Origin: AV69 sp963742315
GTDB lineage: Bacteria > Verrucomicrobiota > Verrucomicrobiia > Chthoniobacterales > UBA10450
Length of the DNA stretch: 64,000 nucleotides
Assembly (NCBI GenBank): GCA_963742315.1
Contig: CAVULE010000013.1
Coordinates: forward strand, 186,001 to 250,000
Reading direction: 5' to 3'
Part shown: positions 9,156 to 18,299 of the stretch, piece after piece
How the letters are laid out: every line of letters begins with the position of its first letter
Numbering within the stretch: the first letter of the stretch is position 1
Notes under the pieces: model-generated
Seen by the model: the letters and a program-made list of their open reading frames with translations, nothing else
The model's database searches: none
Told to the model about the DNA's origin: nothing
Made by a program: the position numbers and the translations under genes

Positions 9156-9821
9156 TCATCCTCCCAGCGCCATGGTCATGCCCACCAGAATCAACCCGAG
9201 AACGACCATCGAAACTCCGAACAGCCACGGGTGGCGCCCAGTCATTCGTCCGAAGGCGTAGCCGGTCAAAAACAGCATCACGATGGCGACGGCATTGGAG
9301 ACGCGCAGGGCTGGCCCGGCGTGGCGCATGAAAATGAACGGAATCGCCACCGGGAACGTGCAGAGGAACACCAGCAGAAAAACGCCGACGGCGCCCAGCC
9401 AATCGTCCTTGCGCAGCCGCGCTCGTTCTGGAGGCTCGGGCAGTTGCTTCAACCGCTCGTGCACCGCTTCGAGTTCGGCTGGTTTCAGGACGCTCGCGAC
9501 CACCGGCGGCAACGCGTCTGCTATGAGGCGGTGCGCTTCGTTTGGATCGGTAGTCTTGCGCACGGCGCGCAGCGTGAGCAGTCCCCGCCCTTTTTCCGCC
9601 AGGCAGCCCATCAGATACAACACCCCGTCGATGATTCCCCAGGCCAGATTGCATCCCAGCGCACCAATGAGCATCGTGCGCACCTCACTCCGCCCTGCCT
9701 CGGCAACACTCAGCGAGCCGGTGAAAGTGAGGACCATGATCAGGCCGAAGAGGACCTCGGAGATGCGGTCAATCGGTTCCAGTACGCGTTTGGAGGATCC
9801 GCTTGCAACAAGGGCATTCAT
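9156..9821 (-). CDS. VIT/CCC1-family-like membrane protein
   Basis: 221 residues. The N-terminal part (RISEVLFGLIMVLTFTGSLSVAEAG) and the following hydrophobic helix resemble the VIT1/CCC1 family, whose members move Fe2+ or Mn2+ across membranes. About five membrane segments are visible with a charged soluble loop (roughly residues 85-135) between the second and third. The metal substrate cannot be deduced. It lies 8 bp after the STAS end of sulP and directly before the outer-membrane protein, in one operon. A truncated second copy of its N-terminus is at about 26645-26757. Confidence 0.65.
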   Translation of the reverse strand: MNALVASGSSKRVLEPIDRISEVLFGLIMVLTFTGSLSVAEAGRSEVRTMLIGALGCNLAWGIIDGVLYLMGCLAEKGRGLLTLRAVRKTTDPNEAHRLIADALPPVVASVLKPAELEAVHERLKQLPEPPERARLRKDDWLGAVGVFLLVFLCTFPVAIPFIFMRHAGPALRVSNAVAIVMLFLTGYAFGRMTGRHPWLFGVSMVVLGLILVGMTMALGG

Positions 9822-9829
9822 AGAAGTCG

Positions 9830-11557
9830 TTAGGTCACAGTCTGCTTTTGAAATGCCTCGATCGCGTCAGCGACAGTCGTGAACCGGTCAATTCCGCCAA
9901 GCTGATCCTCCACTCCCTCGCTGCGCAATCGCTCGCGCACCGAGGCGCGTGCTTCCACGGCCTGCACTTGGATGCCAGTCGCGCTCAGTTCATCCGCCAC
10001 GCTCCCCAGCATCTGCGCGCTGTGCATGTCCACCCGCGGCGCTGCGGAAAGGTCCAGCACGACCAGCTTGGGCGCGTTGGTTTCAGCGCGGACCCGATCG
10101 ACAATTGTGTCGCGCACGTGGTCCATGTTGAAATACATGAGGCCCGACTCGGGCCGGAAGATCATTACGCCGGGAATCAACTCATTGTCGGGATGGCGTC
10201 CATGATCGGAGAACCGCCGTGTGCCCGGGATGCGTCCGAGAATCGGCGACGTGCGGTCGCGAGGCGCGCCGGATCAACAGCACCAGGGAGAGGATCGCGC
10301 CGATCATTACACCGCGCAGCAGTCCCTGCCCGAGCACGCCGACGATGGCCGCGATAGCGACGACGAATTCAGTGCGATCGCCGCGCCAGAGATGTTTGAG
10401 GGCGGAGATCTTGAACAGGCCGGCAACAGCCACCAACACGACGGCGGCCAGCACCGGCTGGGGCAACGGGGCCAGCAAGTGCGAGAAGAAAAGCACCACC
10501 ACCAAAATGATCCCCGCCGCGAAGGCGCCGGACAGCGGCGTGCGCGCACCACCTCCCTCGTTGACGAGCGATTGCGACATGCCGCCGCTGATTGGGAAAC
10601 CGCGACCCAATCCGGCGGCGAGATTAGAAACAGCGAGCGCGAGGAATTCCTGGTTGGCATCAAGCCGGCCGCCATGTTTGGCGGTGAACATGCGACCGAT
10701 CGCGGCCGTCTCCACCGCGCCAAGTAGAAAACAGGCGAACGCCAGCGGCAGCAGCTCGTCCCAATCCGCCCAGTGAATCGCTGGGAGTCCGAAGGCCGGC
10801 AGCCCTTGCGGAACTGCACCTAGCAGCTTCACCCCGCGCGCGTCGAGGCCGAGCCAACCCGAAGCCACAATGCCGCCCACCACCACGAACAACGCCACCG
10901 GTTTATTCTTGAGGAAAATCTTCCCGAGCACGAGCACCGCCAGCGCGGCGCCTCCAATCGTGAGCGAGGTGCGTATTGGTTTCGTGCAGGTGCGTGAAAA
11001 AGTTGCCGCTGTTTTCCCAGAAATTGCCGTGGGCGCCGTGGATGCCAAACAACTTCGGCAATTGGGTGCTGGCGAGGAAGAGCGCCACGCCGCACTTGAA
11101 GCCCGATCATCACACTCTCGGAGATGAAGTTTACGATCGAGCCAGCCTTGAACAGCCAGGCGATTAAGGCGATGAGCGCCACGAGCACGGCCGTACCGGC
11201 CGCCAACGCGCTGAACCGGCTCGTGTCGCCGCCCGCAATTCCGCCTAACGACGCGCCGATGAGCAGTGAGATGGCGGACGTGACCGTGATCGTCGTGTGC
11301 CGTGAACTGCAGAACAGCCAGAAGACCAGTCCGCCAAACAGGCACGCGTAAAGTCCCGCTTCGGGAGGCAGGTTGGCTAGCGACGCGTCGCCCAGCCCGG
11401 CCGGCAACAGGTAAGCGGCGAGCGTGATGCCCGCGACCAGGTCAGCGCGAAACCAGGCGGGCTGGTAGCTTCGCAACCAACGCATAGCGGGGATGATCCC
11501 GGACCAGCGGCTCGGGCGCGCCGGCGCGTCATCATCGCTCGCTGCTGTTTCGCTCAT
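9830..11557 (-). CDS. SulP family anion transporter with C-terminal STAS domain (three frameshifts)
   Basis: SulP transporters carry sulfate, bicarbonate or other anions through the inner membrane. The N-terminal part (QPAWFRADLVAGITLAAYLL, PPEAGLYACLFGG) is in one frame from 11557, the middle (GVALFLASTQLPKLFGIHG) in a second frame, the rest of the membrane domain (FACFLLGAVETAAIGRMFTA, FPISGGMSQSLVNEGGGART) in a third, and the STAS domain (LVVLDLSAAPRVDMHSAQML) back in the first. Shifts lie near 11098, 10975 and 10243. All parts are well conserved, so either the assembly has indels or decay is recent. Its ATG overlaps the PPK2 stop (ATGA). Confidence 0.85.
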
Positions 11558-12459
11558 CTGTTCGCGAGCAAAGCCTTCCTCGCTTCGGCCAGTTCTTTAC
11601 CCTTCGCTGCGCTGACTTTCGGGTAGCTCAAATCCAGCGACGCCAGGGCATCGATCACCGCCGCGGCCACGATCACGCGCGTGAACCACTTGTTATCCGC
11701 CGGCACCACATACCACGGCGAATCTTCCGTCGCCGTCTCGCGAATCGTCTCCTCATAAGCCTCCATGTAGTCGTCCCAAAACTCACGCTCCTTCGCGTCG
11801 TTGGCGGAGAATTTCCAATTCTTCTCCGGCAGATCGATCCGCTCGAGAAAACGCTTCTGCTGCTCCTTCTTCGAGACGTGCAGGAAAAATTTTCGCACGA
11901 TCGTCCCGTTGCGCGTGAGGTAGCGTTCGAAGGCGCGGATGTCCTGAAATCGCTCGTCCCAGATACGCTTCGTCACACAGCGTTCCGGCAGCTTCTGCCC
12001 CGCGAGAAATTCCGGATGCACGCGCACCACCAGCGTCTCCTCATAGTAGCTGCGGTTGAAAATGCCGATGCGTCCGCGCTCCGGCAACTGCTTCACACAG
12101 CGCCAAAGATAATCGTGATCGAGGTCCTCGCTTGTCGGCCCCTTGAACGACGAAACCTGGCACCCCTGCGGATTCACACCGGACATCACGTGCTTGATCG
12201 TCCCGTCTTTCCCCGCCGCGTCCATTGCCTGGAAGATGAGGAGCAACGACCAGCGATCCTGCCCGTAAAGCATGTCCTGCAGTTCCGTGAGCGCACCCAG
12301 ACCGGTTTGAAGTGCCTCCTTCGCGCGCGGCTTATCCTCGGACTGGAGTTCACCCGTATCGCCTGGATCGACATCGTTTAGTCGAAACTTCTTACCGTTC
12401 CTGACGCGGTAAGGCTTGGAGATTCGGTGGGCTGCTTCGATGACTTCCTTGGTTTTCAT
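11554..12459 (-). CDS. ppk2: Polyphosphate kinase 2 family protein
   Basis: 301 residues from ATG 12459. PPK2 enzymes transfer phosphate between polyphosphate and nucleotides. Key motifs are the Walker A-like FQAMDAAGKDGTIKHVMSG, the lid-region IGIFNRSYYEETLVVRVHP, and DSPWYVVPADNKWFTRV. The length and motifs fit the single-domain polyphosphate:AMP/ADP phosphotransferase group, but class I, II or III cannot be separated by eye. Translation from 12516 is possible, but the family N-terminus favours 12459. It is coupled to sulP by ATGA overlap, so polyphosphate-nucleotide exchange and anion transport are co-expressed. Confidence 0.92.
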   Translation of the reverse strand: MKTKEVIEAAHRISKPYRVRNGKKFRLNDVDPGDTGELQSEDKPRAKEALQTGLGALTELQDMLYGQDRWSLLLIFQAMDAAGKDGTIKHVMSGVNPQGCQVSSFKGPTSEDLDHDYLWRCVKQLPERGRIGIFNRSYYEETLVVRVHPEFLAGQKLPERCVTKRIWDERFQDIRAFERYLTRNGTIVRKFFLHVSKKEQQKRFLERIDLPEKNWKFSANDAKEREFWDDYMEAYEETIRETATEDSPWYVVPADNKWFTRVIVAAAVIDALASLDLSYPKVSAAKGKELAEARKALLANR

Positions 12460-12531
12460 AAGATGATGTTGCGTTGATGATGTTGTGTTGACAACAGTGT
12501 TCACCCCGCGAGCCACGCGCGCGCCTTGGGC

Positions 12532-12711
12532 TCACCTGTTTCGGGAATAAACTTCACCGGCCCCCCAGCTAGAAAAACACAACACTACCGACCAAAGCAG
12601 CGCAGCCGCGAACGGCCGCAGAACAAGCAGGCACCCGATGAGCAGGAGCAGCAGCGCAATCCAGCCGAGATTTCGCTCCAGTCGCGCGGGTTTGGTCCGA
12701 TCATCAGGCAT
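12532..12711 (-). pseudogene. Truncated AI-2E (PerM) family N-terminal fragment
   Basis: A 59-residue reading begins ATG 12711 and contains one strong membrane helix (LGWIALLLLLIGCLLVLRPF) followed by AALLWSVVLCFSSW. This is the usual beginning of AI-2E family permeases of about 350 residues; everything after it is absent. It lies 17 bp after the cax stop and upstream of ppk2, so it is probably the remnant of a transporter that once stood in this operon. Confidence 0.6.
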
Positions 12712-12728
12712 AAGGCGTGATGAATCAG

Positions 12729-13820
12729 TCAATGTTTCACCACCGGGAGGAAGTAGAAGAGAATGGCGATCATCGCGTAAACGGTGATCAGTTGAATTCC
12801 CTTGAACCAATTGGATCGGCCGTCGCCCGCCACAAATGCGCCGATCAACACGGTCAGGAACATCGTTCCAATCTCCGCGCGGCTGAAGGCGAGTTCCAGC
12901 GGTTGCGGCGCGATGAAGTAACTGGCCAGCACCAGGGCCGGCGCGACGAACAGCGCAATCTGGATGCTGCTACCCATCGCGATGCCCACGGTCAGGTCCA
13001 CCTTGTTCTTCCGCGCCATGGCAATGGCCGAGCCGCTTTCCGCCGCGCCGCCCACGATGGCGAGGAAGACAATACCAATAAACACGTCCGACATGCCCAT
13101 CGCCTTGCCCGTGCCCTCCGCCGCGCCAACGAGGATTTCGCTCATCCAAGCCGCGAGCACCGATGCCCCCAGCAAACTGCCGATCCCCCGCGCCACGCTC
13201 CATTGGGGACCTTCATGCTCGTGACCCTCCTGCTTGCCGCTGGCGCTCTTGAAAAAATCCGCATGCGTCTTGAGCATGAACACCAGATACAAACCGTAGG
13301 TCGCCAGTAGCACCAACGCGGTCCCGAGATTGATGATCTTCTCCTGCGGCATCGTACCTTCGGGCGAGAAGAAGCGGTTAAACGTGCTCGGTACAGCCAG
13401 GCTGATGGCAGCGATCAACATCATCGAACTGTAAAGCCGCGCCGAGCCGGCGTTGTATTCCTGCGTGTGATGCCGGACCCCGCCGAGGAAAAACGCAACG
13501 CCCGTGGCGAGCAGCAGGTTGGCGAGGATGGCGCCGATGATGGACGCCCGCACCATGTCGAAATAACCCGCCTTCAGCGCCACCAGCGCGATGATCAACT
13601 CCGGCGCGTTTCCAAACGTGGCATTGAGCAACCCGCCCACCGCGTCGCCAGTTCGCGTGGCGAGTTGTTCCGTGGACAAGACGATCAGGGCCGCGATCGG
13701 GACGATGGCCAGCGCCGCGGAAAAGAAAATCACCGGCGGCGACACTTTGCCGGCGTGCTCGAGGATGAGGGTGACGGGAATGAAAACGAAAAGCCAGTAG
13801 ATGGATGGTTTCATGGACAT
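12729..13820 (-). CDS. Calcium/proton antiporter, CaCA superfamily (Cax/ChaA)
   Basis: 363 residues and about 11 membrane segments. The two inverted alpha-repeats of cation/proton exchangers are clear: GGLLNATFGNAPELIIALVA and, in the second half, GGAAESGSAIAMARKNKVDL followed by GIAMGSSIQIALFVAPALV. The acidic Glu in each repeat, needed for Ca2+ binding, is present. A short His/Glu-rich acidic loop (GKQEGHEHEG) separates the halves, as in Cax proteins. It would export or sequester Ca2+ in exchange for H+. Start is ATG 13820 or 13814. A short fossil of AspT and a palindrome lie upstream. Confidence 0.92.
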   Translation of the reverse strand: MSMKPSIYWLFVFIPVTLILEHAGKVSPPVIFFSAALAIVPIAALIVLSTEQLATRTGDAVGGLLNATFGNAPELIIALVALKAGYFDMVRASIIGAILANLLLATGVAFFLGGVRHHTQEYNAGSARLYSSMMLIAAISLAVPSTFNRFFSPEGTMPQEKIINLGTALVLLATYGLYLVFMLKTHADFFKSASGKQEGHEHEGPQWSVARGIGSLLGASVLAAWMSEILVGAAEGTGKAMGMSDVFIGIVFLAIVGGAAESGSAIAMARKNKVDLTVGIAMGSSIQIALFVAPALVLASYFIAPQPLELAFSRAEIGTMFLTVLIGAFVAGDGRSNWFKGIQLITVYAMIAILFYFLPVVKH

Positions 13821-13934
13821 AAGTCAGGTTCGCTCCGGTTTGGGTTGCGTCTGGTTCATTCGGCTCACCACAGCGAAAAAGAAGGCCGCCGACCAGCCGC
13901 ACAAGCGGCGTATCAATCCTAGCCAATCGTTAGG

Positions 13935-13970
13935 TTACGACATCATGGCGACCAAGACTGGACCCCTGTG
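13935..13970 (-). pseudogene. Fossil 3-prime tail of an AspT-like gene
   Basis: On the minus strand, codons ending in a TAA at 13935-13937 read RGPVLVAMMS. The intact aspT at 36457-38142 ends WGPVLVAMMT; about 26 of 30 nucleotides agree by my count. Upstream codons no longer match. The fragment sits between the palindrome at 14079 and the cax start, in the same orientation as cax. This suggests that an aspT gene once lay at the head of this operon and was deleted. Confidence 0.55.
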
Positions 13971-14078
13971 GTATTGGTTCATGTCTTTTGCGTTTGTTTT
14001 AATGTCGGGGCTGGATTTATCTTCTTCCTGAAGCCGCCTCAATGATAACGGTACCAAAACCTCTCGCATCCGAATATT

Positions 14079-14090
14079 AGACCTTAGTCT
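14079..14090. promoter_or_regulatory. DosR-like palindrome box 2 (AGACCTTAGTCT)
   Basis: A strict core match with flanks ATT/TATGG, touching the last base of the nhaA stop codon. Downstream on the minus strand are the AspT tail fossil and cax. The box is 258 bp from the cax start, farther than usual, which fits loss of an intervening gene. Confidence 0.65.
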
Positions 14091-15355
14091 TATGGCCGGA
14101 CGGAGTTAACGGCAGCGGCGAGCCTCGATCGTTGCCCTCCTTTTACCAAAACAACCACGCCGGCGAGCGCGGATGCTATGGAAGCGGCGAGAATGCCGAC
14201 CTTTGCCGTCTCGAGTGCGGGTGAGTCGCCGAAAGCCAGATTGGCGATGAAGAGCGACATGGTGAAACCGATCCCGCTCAGCATCCCAACCCCAACCAGC
14301 GCACGCCAACTAACGCCATCCAACATCGCCGCTATCCCGCTCCGCGCGGCCAGCCAGGAAAAGAGAACGATGCCGATAGGTTTGCCGAGAACGAGCCCGC
14401 AGATCACGCCCACGCTAATTGGATCCGTCAGCGAGCGCGCCGCGCCAGCACCCAGGACCACGCCCGCGTTGGCGAGCGCGAAAACCGGCATGATGATGTG
14501 TTTGTTCCAAGGGATGAGCGCGTGTTCGAAACGCAACATTGGCGATTCAACGGGCGCATCATCTCGTGTGCGATGATTTGAATCATCGGGCTGTAAGATA
14601 GGTCTCTTGAGCGGTCGCGCGGGAATTGTTATCGCGAGCAAAACTCCGGCGACCGTTGCGTGAATGCCGGATTGCAGAAAAGCGAGCCACAAACCAACTC
14701 CCAGTACCGTATAAATTAGCGGATGGCGCGCGCCAGCTCGATTCGCGGCGATTAACGCCAGAAAAATTAAGCCGCCAACGCCGAGACTTATCCAGGAAAT
14801 TTGTGCGGTGTAAAAAAAGGCGATCACCAGGACGGCGCCGATGTCGTCGGCGATGGCCAGCGCAGCGAGAAAGACCTTCAACGAAATAGGCACGCGGTCG
14901 CCGAGGAGCGCGAGCACACCGAGAGCAAATGCGATATCGGTGGCCATCGCCATACCCCAGCCGGCCGCGCCCGGTCCGCCATGATTCAACAAAGCATAGA
15001 ACCCTGCGGGAACGAGCATCCCGCCCAGCGCCGCCGCGATTGGCAGCGCAGCTTTTCGAAAAGAAGCCAGCTCACCGACTAAGACCTCTCGCTTGATCTC
15101 CAACCCGACGAGGAGGAAGAACAACGCCATCAAGCCGTCGTTGATCCAGAAATGCAACGGCTGCGAGAGTAGCTTGGCATGCCACAGATGAAAATAGGTC
15201 CCGTACCAGGGCGAGTTGGCCCAGGTGAGCGCGACTACCGTGCAGCTAATTAAAAGGATGCCACCCGATGCTTCCTGACTGGCGAACTCCTGGAATGGCC
15301 TAACGAGCCGTTCCATCGGTGTGACGGCCTCGAGCGGCCGACGGTCGTTCATCAC
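14090..15355 (-). CDS. nhaA: Na+/H+ antiporter NhaA
   Basis: 421 residues with about 12 membrane segments. Family hallmarks are ASGGILLISCTVVALTWANS at the N-terminus, FFLLVGLEIKREVLVGEL, ATDIAFALGVLALLG and the two-aspartate centre ALAIADDIGAVLVIAFFYT, which binds Na+ and protons in NhaA. The C-terminal membrane segments (GFTMSLFIANLAFG) are also intact. It exchanges 2 H+ in for 1 Na+ out and is important for sodium and alkaline pH tolerance. It follows sthA by 12 bp in the same transcript. Confidence 0.95.
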   Translation of the reverse strand: MMNDRRPLEAVTPMERLVRPFQEFASQEASGGILLISCTVVALTWANSPWYGTYFHLWHAKLLSQPLHFWINDGLMALFFLLVGLEIKREVLVGELASFRKAALPIAAALGGMLVPAGFYALLNHGGPGAAGWGMAMATDIAFALGVLALLGDRVPISLKVFLAALAIADDIGAVLVIAFFYTAQISWISLGVGGLIFLALIAANRAGARHPLIYTVLGVGLWLAFLQSGIHATVAGVLLAITIPARPLKRPILQPDDSNHRTRDDAPVESPMLRFEHALIPWNKHIIMPVFALANAGVVLGAGAARSLTDPISVGVICGLVLGKPIGIVLFSWLAARSGIAAMLDGVSWRALVGVGMLSGIGFTMSLFIANLAFGDSPALETAKVGILAASIASALAGVVVLVKGGQRSRLAAAVNSVRP

Positions 15356-15367
15356 GGAATGGTCCGG

Positions 15368-16777
15368 CTACTTGTTCTCGTTGGCAACGAGTCCGTCGCG
15401 TTTCAACATCGCTTCGTAGGCGGCGTACTTATATAGATCGCTCAGCGTTGGGTAGTTGAAGCAAGTGCGATTAAAGAGGTCGGCCCCGGAGCCCGACATC
15501 ATTGCGACCAGACCGATGTGCACCAGCTCGGTGGCTTGTTCACCGACGACGTGGACGCCGAGCAAACGCATGTCGTCGCGGGCGAAGATCAACTTCAATA
15601 GGCCATTCTCATCCCCAACGATCTGCCCGCGCGAATTGTCCATGTAACGCGCGCGACCGACGACATAATCGACGCCTTTCGATTTCAGCGAATCCTCGGT
15701 TTCGCCGGCCATGCTCGCTTCCGGAATAGTGTAGATCCCGGTCGGCAGAATCGGCGCGACCACATTCTTGAAATCAACCTCGCAAGCCACACACATGGCC
15801 ATCCGCGCCTGCTCCATTCCCGTCGCCGCGAGTGCGGGCGGGCCGACGACATCGCCGGCGGCAAAGATATGAGGCACTTCGGAACGGCACTGAGCGTTCA
15901 CTGTAATCAAGCCGCGCTTGCCGGGAGTAAGGCCGGCCGCGGCGAGATTGAGATCATCGGTATTACTCTTCCGTCCCGCGGCCACCAGCACATCGGTCAC
16001 TGCGAGAGTCGCGCCGGAGGTCAGGGTGAGCGTTAGGTCGCCGGCCGCGGGCGCATCGCATTGCGTGACTTTTTCTTTCCAGACGAAGCGCACCCCGCCG
16101 GCGGCCATCGCGCGCTCGATGTTTTCGGAAATTTCGCGATCGAGAAAGCCGAGGAGCGAGTCGCGTCCGTCAATCAGGTGCACCTCCACGCCGAGCGCGG
16201 CGAAGGTGCAGGCATATTCAGCCCCGACCACGCCGGCCCCAACCACTGCCAGGGTCTTCGGCAGCACGCCGATCTCGAGAATTTCATCGGAGTCATGAAC
16301 GCGGGGATGCTCGAAAGGAAACTCAGCTGGGCGCACTGGAGATGAGCCGGTGGCGATGAGAATTTTCTCACCGCGCAACAAAGTATCAGGCGCAATCCGC
16401 ACCGTATGCGGATCGACAAAACTCGCGGCGCCGTGAAACGTTTCGACGTTGAAGGTGCGCATTTGCTCTTCCCGGCGCCGGCGATTCTGCGCGGCGACGT
16501 TGGTCATATGGCGCATGAAATCCGCCACAGTCGCCTCGCGCCGAAGCGAGAGGTCCACGCCGAAAAGTTTCCGCGAACGCACGCCGGAAAGAGCCAGCGC
16601 TGTTTCGCGCAAGGTCTTGCTCGGAAGTGTGCCGGTGTTGATTCCGGCGCCGCCGACCTCGCGAAGTTTTTCCGCCAGCGCGACCCGCTTGCCAAAAAGC
16701 CCGGCGGTGTTCGCTCCGGAGATCCCGGCCGGTCCGCCGCCGATTACGATGACATCGAACTCCTGAGCCATTTTCAT
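15368..16777 (-). CDS. sthA: Soluble pyridine nucleotide transhydrogenase (SthA)
   Basis: 469 residues. An FAD-dependent flavoprotein disulfide-reductase fold interconverting NADPH and NADH. The FAD-binding GGGPAGISGANTAGLFGKRV, the NAD(P)-binding VVGAGVVGAEYACTFAALGV, and IFAAGDVVGPPALA are clear. At the site where lipoamide dehydrogenase has a CxxxxC pair this protein reads GGAGINTGTLPSKTLRE, without cysteines, which is the expected distinction of SthA. It is in a minus-strand operon between the OprM-like gene (20 bp upstream) and nhaA (12 bp downstream). Confidence 0.92.
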   Translation of the reverse strand: MKMAQEFDVIVIGGGPAGISGANTAGLFGKRVALAEKLREVGGAGINTGTLPSKTLRETALALSGVRSRKLFGVDLSLRREATVADFMRHMTNVAAQNRRRREEQMRTFNVETFHGAASFVDPHTVRIAPDTLLRGEKILIATGSSPVRPAEFPFEHPRVHDSDEILEIGVLPKTLAVVGAGVVGAEYACTFAALGVEVHLIDGRDSLLGFLDREISENIERAMAAGGVRFVWKEKVTQCDAPAAGDLTLTLTSGATLAVTDVLVAAGRKSNTDDLNLAAAGLTPGKRGLITVNAQCRSEVPHIFAAGDVVGPPALAATGMEQARMAMCVACEVDFKNVVAPILPTGIYTIPEASMAGETEDSLKSKGVDYVVGRARYMDNSRGQIVGDENGLLKLIFARDDMRLLGVHVVGEQATELVHIGLVAMMSGSGADLFNRTCFNYPTLSDLYKYAAYEAMLKRDGLVANENK

Positions 16778-16797
16778 AACTCAGGGGTCAACTGGTG

Positions 16798-18288
16798 CTA
16801 TTTTCCCAACACGTCGGTGCCCTTGAAATCACCGCCGAGGGCCAGATACAGATTCACGCGCTCGCGGAGGCGGGAGGCTCGGACTTGAGTGAGTTGGACA
16901 TTCGCGGCAAGGCTTTCCCCAGTGAGACGCAAGACGGTGAACATATCGATCTGGCCCTGTCCGAACTGCTCCCTTCCGAACTTCACCGAATCGGCACTGC
17001 TCGAAACCGCGTCGCCCAGCGCTCCTTCGCGTTTGCGCAGATAGTAATCGCCGGCGAGAGCGTCTTCCACATCTTCGAACGCGCGCAACGCCGCGCCCAC
17101 GTAGCTTGCGGCGGCGGCTTTTTGCTCGGCGGTGCGGAGATCTTGCGCAGCCTTGAGTTCACCGCCGAAGAAAATCGGTTGCGTGACCCCGGCGGCGAGA
17201 CTCCAGACGACGGCATCGAGCGTGCCGACTGAATCGAGTGCCGCGGTTCCGAGCCCGCCCGTCGCGCTAAGCACAAAGCGTGGCAGGCGCGCGGTGCGAG
17301 CCTCGTTCACCCTGTGAAAGGCAGCGGCGAACCGGCGTTCGCTGGCGATGATGTCCGGCCGGCGCTCGAGGATTTGCGCGGGCAGACCGGCGGGCACGGC
17401 TTTCGGTTGTCCGGGAAAGGAACGTCGCACATCAAATCTGCCGGCAGGGTAGCGGCTGGTCACGACCTCGATCGCGCGGATTGTCTGCGCCCGAGCCGCC
17501 TGTGCGGTGTAGAGCGCATCCTGTGCGGCCGCGGTGCGTGACTTAATCTGCGCCACGTCGAAGTCGCTCGCGAAGCCCTGCTGTTTGCGCTCGTCGGTGA
17601 GTTTCGAATACTCCTGGTAGATACCGAGCGTCTGCTGCGCGTTGGCTTCCTGTTGCGCGGCCTCGATGGTAGTGAAGTACGCGCGCGCCACGGCAGCGGC
17701 TAGGGATTGCCGGGCAAATTCGTAGTCGGCTTCCAGCGCGCCGCTTTCTGCCCATGCGGCAGCTTTTTTCGAGCGAATGCGCCCCCACAGGTCGGCCTCC
17801 CATGCGGCGCCAGCGGCGATGCCATATACCCAGCGCTGTGATGATGAATCCGTGCTGGTATCGAGTCCCGCGCCCCCGCTGTTCTCGGTTCCCGAGCCAC
17901 CGAAGTCCGGTGGATTGATGCCGCGACCGATATCGCGACCAAGTTCCTGTCCCTGGCGCTCGCCCAGTCCCTTCATCGCGATCCGCGGGTAGAGTGATGA
18001 TGCGGCAATGCGCACCGCAGCGCGCGATGCTTCCACGCGGGCGGCGGCGGCCTTGAGATCGGGATTCCGCTCGACGGCGTCTGCAACGAGCGCGGTCAGC
18101 TCAGGGTCGCCGAAAGTGCGGATCCAGTTCGGCACCACCGCGCCGCTGCGATGCGCGCCCGCCCAACTTCCTCGAATCTTCGCTCGAGCCGATTCAGGCA
18201 TGATGTCCGCGCCAGCGGGCGGCTGCTTAAGCGCGCAGCCGGTAAGTGTGAGGCACGCAGCGGTGCCCAGAAGGACTCGATTGTTCAT
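16798..18288 (-). CDS. RND/HlyD-type efflux outer-membrane lipoprotein (NodT/OprM-like)
   Basis: 496 residues from ATG 18288. The signal sequence ends in a lipobox, LTLTGC, giving a lipid-anchored Cys at about residue 17. Two outer-membrane efflux repeats follow; examples are WIRTFGDPELTALVADAVER, SLYPRIAMKGLGER and, in the second repeat, SFPGQPKAVPAGLPAQILER and RRPDIIASERRFAAA, which is characteristic. It should form the outer-membrane channel of a tripartite pump with the HlyD-type protein encoded directly upstream. The reading frame is open throughout, unlike that of its partner. Confidence 0.9.
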   Translation of the reverse strand: MNNRVLLGTAACLTLTGCALKQPPAGADIMPESARAKIRGSWAGAHRSGAVVPNWIRTFGDPELTALVADAVERNPDLKAAAARVEASRAAVRIAASSLYPRIAMKGLGERQGQELGRDIGRGINPPDFGGSGTENSGGAGLDTSTDSSSQRWVYGIAAGAAWEADLWGRIRSKKAAAWAESGALEADYEFARQSLAAAVARAYFTTIEAAQQEANAQQTLGIYQEYSKLTDERKQQGFASDFDVAQIKSRTAAAQDALYTAQAARAQTIRAIEVVTSRYPAGRFDVRRSFPGQPKAVPAGLPAQILERRPDIIASERRFAAAFHRVNEARTARLPRFVLSATGGLGTAALDSVGTLDAVVWSLAAGVTQPIFFGGELKAAQDLRTAEQKAAAASYVGAALRAFEDVEDALAGDYYLRKREGALGDAVSSSADSVKFGREQFGQGQIDMFTVLRLTGESLAANVQLTQVRASRLRERVNLYLALGGDFKGTDVLGK

Positions 18289-18299
18289 GCGAGCGACTC

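Noticed and set aside
12717..13310. A 197-residue plus-strand reading opposite cax.
   Set aside because: It is rich in His/Arg/Gln, lacks protein-like pattern, and is fully explained as antisense of the conserved Cax gene.
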